Shown here in pieces: positions 30,567 through 35,599 of a stretch of DNA of 35,599 nucleotides. Numbering within the stretch: position 1 is the first letter of the stretch; each line of letters starts with the position of its first letter. A program made the position numbers and the translations under genes. The stretch is from Xenococcus sp. MO_188.B8 (GTDB lineage: Bacteria > Cyanobacteriota > Cyanobacteriia > Cyanobacteriales > Xenococcaceae), in contig JASJDR010000044.1 in the NCBI GenBank assembly GCA_030065615.1, positions 1 to 35,599 of the forward strand. The letters are read 5' to 3'. A model generated the notes under the pieces. That model had not been told where the DNA came from. It saw only the letters and a list, made by a program, of their open reading frames with translations, and did no database searches.

Positions 30567-32294
30567 ATGGACAATTATCAACATACTAAAAATCACACGA
30601 ACTCCACTAAATTATCCTTGTCTCGATGGCTTCAATCTATAGCCTTAGGAGCAATAACAGTTGCCTCAATAGCAATCCCTGTCAAGGCACAAAAAACTCT
30701 TTTCTTTGTCTTTCCGCCATTAAGAGAATCCCTAAGAGTCGAGTCCCTAGAAACTTTTGCTCAAGATGGGACTGTCAATCAAAATCTGGGCTTTTATTTT
30801 AGACTAGCTAGAACCGACGAAGAAGCACAGAACAAATTTCGTGAAGCACTTAATAAAGAATTGCCAGTTGAACCACGTTTGGTAGCACGCTTTTTCAACA
30901 GCGAACTCGGAGCAGCGATTCTCGATCTGGCAGGAAAATTCATCCAAATTCAGGGAGGAAGCAATGGCAAATTTGCTCTAAGAGGAGCTTTGATTACAGC
31001 TGCTTTCGACGAAGAAGGTTTGAGCTTGATCAACTTTTTCCGCCAATTACCGACTAATATTCAGTTCGATTTGCCAAAGATGCTTGAACTCGCCAGGTTG
31101 ACCGAAATAGCAGTCAAGGCCACTCAAGTTTTTAGTGAAGAAGTAATTCCCAATTTATCAGCAGCTGAAGCCGAGTCAGCAGAACCTGTTGATTTCGCTA
31201 GTCTACCCGACTTGCGCCAGAGGGGAGACTATGGTGTCGAAAAAAAACGTTGGGTGCTCACTGACAGAGAACGCAATTTTCGGAAATTTTATGTTGATAT
31301 CTACAAACCTCAACAGTGGCGAGAAGGGAAAACTCCGGTAGTAATTATTTCCCATGGACTAAGCTCTAAACCAGAACATTTTGAAGAACGTGCGCAACAT
31401 TTAGCTTCCTATGGCTATGTGGTGGCACTGCCCCAACATATTGGCAGCGACGCGCAACATATGCAATCATTTTTAAAGGGAACGTCACGACAAGTTTTTC
31501 TCAGCGATGAATTTATCAACCGCCCCCTCGATATCAGTTATGTAATCGATAAACTGGAACTGCGCAATCTCGAACAATTTGATGGCAAGCTTGCCACAGA
31601 TAAAGTTGCTGTTTTTGGTCATTCCTTTGGTGGTTATGGTGCACTGGCAGTTGCCGGAGCAACTATTGATTTTGACAATCTCGAAAAAGAATGCTCCACT
31701 CTCATAACTAGGATTAATACTTCATTGCGCTTACAATGCCGGGCGTTAAATTTAGAACGTAAGGACTATAATTTCCGAGATGAACGTGTTGTTGCAGCTA
31801 TCGGTCATAATCCAGTTAATCGAAGTATTTTTGGCCCTAAGGGAATGGGTCAGATTCAAATTCCTGTCCTGATGGGAGCAGGCAGCTACGATCCTGCTAC
31901 TCCTTTTGTGTTTGAACAACTAGGTTCTTTTACCTGGCTGAATAGTCCTAATAAATATCTAGTGTTGCAGGAAGGACAGGCTCATGTTGATATTTCGGCA
32001 ATGGACGGAGGAATCAGCGAGGTGATTGAATCGATTGAAGAGTTAACTGTACCGGAAACTCAGTTATTAGACTATTATACTAATGCTACGATGCTTGCCT
32101 TTTCTAAGGTTTATTTAGACCAGAATGAAGATTATCTTCCCTTTTTGCAGTCTTCTTACTTGCAATATCTTAGTGAAGGCCAGGAATTTAAAACCTATCT
32201 GATTAGTGAAGCTTCCTCAGAGAAGTTAGTTGAAGCAATAGAACAGTTTAATCGCGAAGCAGGTATATTTAATCAGATTCCCCAAAACCAATGA
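30567..32294 (+). CDS. DUF1400-domain alpha/beta hydrolase, copy 2
   Basis: A 575-residue paralogue of the product at 27438-29156, alike along almost the whole length. The signal peptide (SRWLQSIALGAITVASIAIPVKAQ) is followed by DUF1400 (TLFFVFPPLRESLRVESLETFAQDGTVNQNLGFYFRLA), the oxyanion-hole region VVIISHGLSSKPEHF, the elbow GHSFGGYGAL, the acid loop GAGSYDPATPF and the His in EGQAHVDIS. All catalytic residues are kept, so both copies should be active. Most changes are conservative and many are silent, consistent with divergence under selection. The upstream block at 30467-30489 was copied too. What distinguishes the two copies in use is not evident. Confidence 0.9.
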   Translation: MDNYQHTKNHTNSTKLSLSRWLQSIALGAITVASIAIPVKAQKTLFFVFPPLRESLRVESLETFAQDGTVNQNLGFYFRLARTDEEAQNKFREALNKELPVEPRLVARFFNSELGAAILDLAGKFIQIQGGSNGKFALRGALITAAFDEEGLSLINFFRQLPTNIQFDLPKMLELARLTEIAVKATQVFSEEVIPNLSAAEAESAEPVDFASLPDLRQRGDYGVEKKRWVLTDRERNFRKFYVDIYKPQQWREGKTPVVIISHGLSSKPEHFEERAQHLASYGYVVALPQHIGSDAQHMQSFLKGTSRQVFLSDEFINRPLDISYVIDKLELRNLEQFDGKLATDKVAVFGHSFGGYGALAVAGATIDFDNLEKECSTLITRINTSLRLQCRALNLERKDYNFRDERVVAAIGHNPVNRSIFGPKGMGQIQIPVLMGAGSYDPATPFVFEQLGSFTWLNSPNKYLVLQEGQAHVDISAMDGGISEVIESIEELTVPETQLLDYYTNATMLAFSKVYLDQNEDYLPFLQSSYLQYLSEGQEFKTYLISEASSEKLVEAIEQFNREAGIFNQIPQNQ

Positions 32295-32483
32295 AGTAAT
32301 TAGCTAGAAATGAATAATCAAATTAAACTTTTATAGCAATAACTTTTATCCAATAAAAAACTGGAAATTTTTAACCATTGTTCATCAGTTAAATCGGTAT
32401 CGTAACTTGGGCGCATCATAGAAGAGTATTTTTACTTATTCTCAGTTTCTTGACTCATTCTATGATTTTTCAAACACGCTCTC

Positions 32484-32516
32484 TAAAAAAATAACCCCGG
32501 GACGCTTACCGAGGTT
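32484..32516 (-). terminator. Rho-independent terminator on the minus strand
   Basis: On the minus strand AACCTCGG (32516-32509) pairs with CCGGGGTT (32500-32493), with one G-T wobble, across an 8-nt loop, followed by A and a run of T (32491-32485). No annotated minus-strand gene ends here, which implies an unannotated transcript. Confidence 0.85.
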
Positions 32517-32730
32517 AATTCAGGAGAAATCAATTTAAAGAGAAAAATCAGAGACCAAATCAATTAGCTAACAATAGCAGAAACAGAAAGGAAAATTGTA
32601 ACTAATAATGCAGCGAATGTTCCTAATTGTAGGTATCTGCATTGTCGGGAAAATCAGACTACTTTAGATGTTAAATCTTTGGTTCAGCACTACAGCAGTT
32701 CGGAATTCCCTGGTTTAGCTATGTGGTTTG
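32484..32730 (-). ncRNA. Candidate RpaB-controlled small RNA (PsrR1-like layout)
   Basis: About 245 nt between a predicted start near 32730 and the terminator. It has no ORF with a start codon longer than about 24 codons. Just before the terminator it carries an unpaired C/U-rich segment, UUGAUUUCUCCUGAAUU, containing UUUCUCC, which could pair with ribosome binding sites. An RpaB-type promoter, C/U-rich anti-Shine-Dalgarno segment and strong terminator are the features of PsrR1, the cyanobacterial sRNA that represses photosystem I and pigment mRNAs at high light. I do not recognise the sequence itself as PsrR1, and PsrR1 of Synechocystis is shorter (about 130 nt). A small gene with an unusual start is the main alternative. 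Confidence 0.4.
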
Positions 32731-32736
32731 CATAGA

Positions 32737-32742
32737 GTATTA
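32737..32742 (-). promoter_or_regulatory. -10 element of the minus-strand sRNA candidate
   Basis: TAATAC on the minus strand, 17 nt downstream of the HLR1 box. It would place the start near 32730. The match is good but short. Confidence 0.4.
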
Positions 32743-32759
32743 CTTTTGGTTTTGGTCTT

Positions 32760-32777
32760 TATGTAAATTAATGTAAC
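32760..32777 (-). promoter_or_regulatory. HLR1 box (RpaB binding site)
   Basis: The minus strand reads GTTACATTAATTTACATA. This fits the HLR1 consensus at every defined position: (G/T)TTACA(T/A)(T/A), two free bases, (G/T)TTACA(T/A)(T/A). Relative to the inferred start it spans about -47 to -30, a position compatible with RpaB activation. RpaB is the regulator downstream of the NblS/SipA pathway. Confidence 0.6.
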
Positions 32778-33039
32778 AAATATATTTATTTTTGTAAAGT
32801 ATATCTTGACGAGCGAAAAAAGTTGGTCGTAGCAGTAAGCATATAGGCTAGTACCTCAAGTTTTGCTTAAAAGGGAACAGAAAAATGTCCTAACTAGAAA
32901 ACCTAGTGCTATGGTTGAGCAATCATAAAACAGTTCTTATGTACTACTAGGCGATCGCAGCGTTATTCCCAATAATCAATTTCGCCTTAAAGTCCAATAT
33001 TATAAACTTAGAGTTAAAAAATTACCCTGTTTTGTAAAG

Positions 33040-35172
33040 ATGACACTCTTGCCAGGAAATCCTCATCCTTTAGGCGCTAACTGGGACGGTGAGGGGACAA
33101 ACTTCGCTTTGTTTTCAGAACATGCAACGGGGGTAGAACTTTGTCTGTTTGATGATCACGACAGTGAAACTCGTTTACCGTTAGTTGCCGTGGAAAACTA
33201 TGTTTGGCATGGTTATGTCCCAGGGATTAAGCCAGGACAGAAATACGGTTTTCGGGTTTACGGCCCCCATGAACCTGAACAAGGACATCGTTTTAACCCG
33301 GCTAAACTCCTCATCGATCCCTATGCAAAAGCGATCGCTGGTGATGTGAGTCACGGAGCGGAAATCTTTGGTTATCCTTGGGATGATGAGAAAAAAGACC
33401 TGGCACTATCCTATCTTGATAATGCCCATCTAATTCCCAAGTCAATCGTCATTGATGATTCTTTTGATTGGGAAGGCGATCGCTTATTACAACTGCCTTG
33501 GCCAGAAACTGTTATTTACGAAACTCATGTTAAGGGTTTTAGTAAACTGAATCCCAAGATTCCTGAAGAGTTACGGGGAACCTATGGGGGACTGGCTCAT
33601 CCTGCTGCGATCGCCTATTTCCAAGCCCTCGGCGTTACTGCAGTAGAACTATTACCAACCTATCACTTCTTTATTTATCCCGGATTACTCGCCGAAAAAG
33701 GACTGACCAATTACTGGGGTTACGATCCTATTGGCTATTTTGCTCCCTATTCTGGTTACAGTGCCAGTGGCATTCTTGGCCAGCAGGTGAATGAGTTCAA
33801 GCAGATGGTTAAAAGCTTGCACGCTGCCGGCATCGAAGTAATTTTAGATGTGGTTTACAATCACACAGGAGAAGGCAATCATTTAGGTTCAACGCTCTCG
33901 TTGCGCGGGATCGACAATGCAGTTTACTACCGCTTGGCAGAGGGCAATCCTCGCTATTATATCGAAGGTTTTACCGGCTGCGGTAATTGCCTCAATCCTT
34001 TTCATCCCCAAGTTCTTAAGTTAATCATGGACAGTTTGCGCTATTGGGTGCAGGAAATGCATGTCGATGGTTTTCGCTTTGATATCGCTCCCGTGTTAGC
34101 GCGGGGAGAGTTGATCGAAATGGATATTTGGCGGGGTAACAGAAAGCAAAAAATCAAGGTTTTGGACCATGAATTCGATAAATTTGCGGCTTTTTTCACG
34201 ATTATTCACCAAGACCCTGTGCTCTCTCAGGTGAAGCTGATTGCCGAAGCTTGGGATGCTGATAAAGGAGGCTATCAAGTAGGAAACTTTCCCGTTTTAT
34301 GGTCGGAGTGGAATGGTCAATATCGAGACGTAATGCGGGATTTCTGGCGGGGTGAAGAGATTAATTTAAGAGAGTTTCGCGATCGCTTGATTGGCAGTCC
34401 CGACTTATATCAAAGTGATGGTCGATTACCTTCTGCTAGTGTCAACTTTATCACCTGCCATGACGGTTTCACCCTCAACGATCTCGTCAGCTATAACGAA
34501 AAACACAATCATCACAATGGAGAAGATAGTGGGACAAATGATAACCATTCTTGGAATTGTGGGGTGGAAGGAGAGACCGATGATCCCACGATATTAAAGT
34601 TGCGAGAGCGACAAAAACGTAACTTCCTTACAACCTTGATGCTATCCCAGGGAGTTCCCATGCTGTTAGGCGGCGATGAATGGGGGCGATCGCAGCAAGG
34701 TAATAATAACCCTTATTGTCAGGATAATGAGATTTCTTGGTTTAATTGGGATTTAACAGCGAAAGATCAGGCATTGTTAGAGTTTACTTGCCAGATTGTG
34801 GAGTTTCGTCGTCAGCATGGGGTGTTTCGCCAGGGCAACTGGTTAGAGGGGAGCTGGTTTAATCCCCATGGGAGTAGGGTAACTGAGAAAGATTGGGATC
34901 ATTCAGCTAGTGCTTTTAGTTGGTTCTTGAAGGGTCAGGAAATTACTGGTGAGGCGAAAGATCATGACTTTTTCCTCTGTTTTAATGCTCAAGCAGAAAT
35001 GGTGGAGTTTACCCTTCCTGAGCAACTACAGAAGCGCCAATGGCAGGTTGCGATCGACACTAATGAAACATCTTTGGTTGAAGAAAAACGCCTGTATCAA
35101 GGGAGGCAAATTATAGAAGTCCCAACGCGATCGCTCATCGTACTGAAATGCCTTGAAAAAGCTACTGGGTAA
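33040..35172 (+). CDS. glgX: Glycogen debranching enzyme GlgX (isoamylase type)
   Basis: A 710-residue GH13 debranching enzyme that hydrolyses alpha-1,6 branches of glycogen during its breakdown in the cytosol. The N-terminal CBM48/isoamylase domain begins LPGNPHPLGANWDGEGTNFALFSEHATGVELCLFD. The catalytic barrel has VIYETHVKGFSKLNP, ILDVVYNHTGEGN, the nucleophile Asp348 in VDGFRFDIAP, the acid Glu403 in LIAEAWDADKGGYQVG, and the stabilising Asp475 in FITCHDGFTLNDL. MLLGGDEWGRSQQGNNNPYCQDNEISWFNWD follows, then the C-terminal all-beta domain. Length and motifs are normal. No other glycogen genes are in the window. Confidence 0.97.
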   Translation: MTLLPGNPHPLGANWDGEGTNFALFSEHATGVELCLFDDHDSETRLPLVAVENYVWHGYVPGIKPGQKYGFRVYGPHEPEQGHRFNPAKLLIDPYAKAIAGDVSHGAEIFGYPWDDEKKDLALSYLDNAHLIPKSIVIDDSFDWEGDRLLQLPWPETVIYETHVKGFSKLNPKIPEELRGTYGGLAHPAAIAYFQALGVTAVELLPTYHFFIYPGLLAEKGLTNYWGYDPIGYFAPYSGYSASGILGQQVNEFKQMVKSLHAAGIEVILDVVYNHTGEGNHLGSTLSLRGIDNAVYYRLAEGNPRYYIEGFTGCGNCLNPFHPQVLKLIMDSLRYWVQEMHVDGFRFDIAPVLARGELIEMDIWRGNRKQKIKVLDHEFDKFAAFFTIIHQDPVLSQVKLIAEAWDADKGGYQVGNFPVLWSEWNGQYRDVMRDFWRGEEINLREFRDRLIGSPDLYQSDGRLPSASVNFITCHDGFTLNDLVSYNEKHNHHNGEDSGTNDNHSWNCGVEGETDDPTILKLRERQKRNFLTTLMLSQGVPMLLGGDEWGRSQQGNNNPYCQDNEISWFNWDLTAKDQALLEFTCQIVEFRRQHGVFRQGNWLEGSWFNPHGSRVTEKDWDHSASAFSWFLKGQEITGEAKDHDFFLCFNAQAEMVEFTLPEQLQKRQWQVAIDTNETSLVEEKRLYQGRQIIEVPTRSLIVLKCLEKATG

Positions 35173-35599
35173 ACTTTCTTTCTATCAGGCAAGATCGAGC
35201 AAAAATTATTACCTGTTTACCGCGATCGGGATTTCCGCGCCGAAAAATAAAAATCTCATGAATTTTTTTTCAGGGAATTCTATTCGTTGCTACCGTGTTA
35301 CTATGCTTTTGCTTCTAGGTAGCTGATTGATGCACTCCCACCAATAAATTGAGTGGGATTCGGCAATACTGGCGATAGATGCGGGGAAACCCACCGTCTA
35401 ATTCTATCTCTCACCCCAGATAGATTGACGGCACTTAAAAGACGAGCGACCCTGGTGATTTTCAATCACCTAAGGAACGCGCGAGTTGTGCTCGCGTCGC
35501 GATTCATGAGGGGCTGTCTTCGGAGGTTTCCTCCGAAGTTTAAACGCCCCGTCCAACCCATAAATGAGGTTGGCTTTCTCGCTCCCGTTTGCCCTGTAA
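35173..35599. other. Dense hairpin array at the right edge of the window
   Basis: At least six stem-loops in about 240 nt, all with perfect or nearly perfect arms: CCCAC-GTGGG and CAAT-ATTG (35337-35357), a 14-bp bulged stem (35394-35431), GGTGATT-AATCACC (35454-35470), CGCGAG-CTCGCG (35480-35496), CTTCGGAGG-CCTCCGAAG (35518-35538) enclosed by GGGGC-GCCCC (35510-35550), and CCAACC-GGTTGG (35553-35573). No complete gene is visible. A minus-strand frame is open from the edge to 35466 and a plus-strand frame from 35507 to the edge. It may be the structured end of a mobile element. Confidence 0.55.
35446..35477. repeat. Hairpin module GCGACCCT - 7/3/7 - TAAGGAA, copy 2
   Basis: GCGACCCT (35446-35453), stem GGTGATT, loop TTC, stem AATCACC, then TAAGGAA (35471-35477). 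It is followed by CGCGCGAGTTG, which also occurs in the 18 kb island. See the copy at 18020-18051. Confidence 0.75.

Larger units (their letters stand above)
32295..33039. other. 745-nt gap holding a probable minus-strand sRNA locus
   Basis: No protein gene with a start codon was found in either strand. 32484-32777 holds the HLR1 box, -10 and terminator described separately. AATGCAG (32609-32615) and CTGCATT (32637-32643) also pair to form a hairpin in the middle. 32951-32958 is a HIP1 site. The remainder, 32780-33039, should hold the glgX promoter. Confidence 0.55.

Noticed and set aside
32564..32650. Hydrophobic minus-strand frame (RYLQLGTFAALLVTIFLSVS) that looks like a small photosynthetic subunit
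   Set aside because: It has no ATG, GTG or TTG start after the preceding stop and I could not match it to any known small PSI, PSII or cytochrome b6f subunit. It is mentioned only as an alternative to the sRNA.

Overview
The window is cyanobacterial chromosome. The HIP1 octamer GCGATCGC recurs throughout (for example 9761-9768 and 9782-9789), and many genes belong to families that are cyanobacterial or nearly so: GuaB3, the photosystem II S4-domain protein, SipA, FurA-type Fur, an SLH-domain iron-uptake porin, and DUF4079, DUF3611, DUF2808 and DUF1400 proteins. Which cyanobacterium cannot be decided from the sequence alone. The base composition is AT-rich, broken by a few short GC-rich repeat islands.

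Region by region: 1-4320 is a plus-strand run of small-molecule enzymes: a YcaC-type cysteine hydrolase cut by the window edge, a nitroreductase, an SDR oxidoreductase and a Tat-exported YtcJ-type amidohydrolase. 4395-9111 holds a minimal O6-alkylguanine-DNA alkyltransferase, a membrane-anchored ABM-domain protein, a DUF4079 membrane protein, GuaB3 and an MFS exporter. 9425-14452 holds a J-domain/TPR membrane protein, the PSII S4 protein, a glycine-rich membrane protein, a MazEF-type toxin-antitoxin pair with a clear palindromic operator, a DUF99 protein, two kinds of short tandem repeats, an SGNH hydrolase and tRNA-Gly(GCC) with a textbook promoter. 14453-19537 holds an iron-uptake porin with a rho-independent terminator and a probable Yfr1 sRNA pairing site over its ribosome binding site, nadC, a GC-rich repeat island, DUF3611 and DUF1269. 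19891-26331 holds DUF1499, Fur, a VWA protein, an IS982-like transposase remnant, pheS, a Na/Pi cotransporter, a CbiX-type chelatase and sipA. 26442-35172 holds DUF2808, two closely related DUF1400 alpha/beta hydrolases separated by a compositionally distinct bestrophin-like gene and a repeat island, a gene-free stretch with a likely RpaB-controlled small RNA, and glgX.

The genes are mostly single transcription units with few tight operons (mazEF overlap, cbiX-sipA, DUF1269-DUF3611). The most interesting signals lie between genes. First, a small-RNA locus on the minus strand at about 32484-32777 has a perfect HLR1 (RpaB) box, a -10 element and a strong terminator, but no startable ORF. Second, 10 nt of perfect complementarity to the conserved Yfr1 motif sit at the porin start. 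Third, a family of GC-rich hairpin repeats is scattered through five islands; two copies keep the same flanks and the same 7-3-7 hairpin geometry while the stem sequence itself changes with full compensation. Fourth, the right edge is a dense array of hairpins that shares modules with those islands and may be the end of a mobile element.
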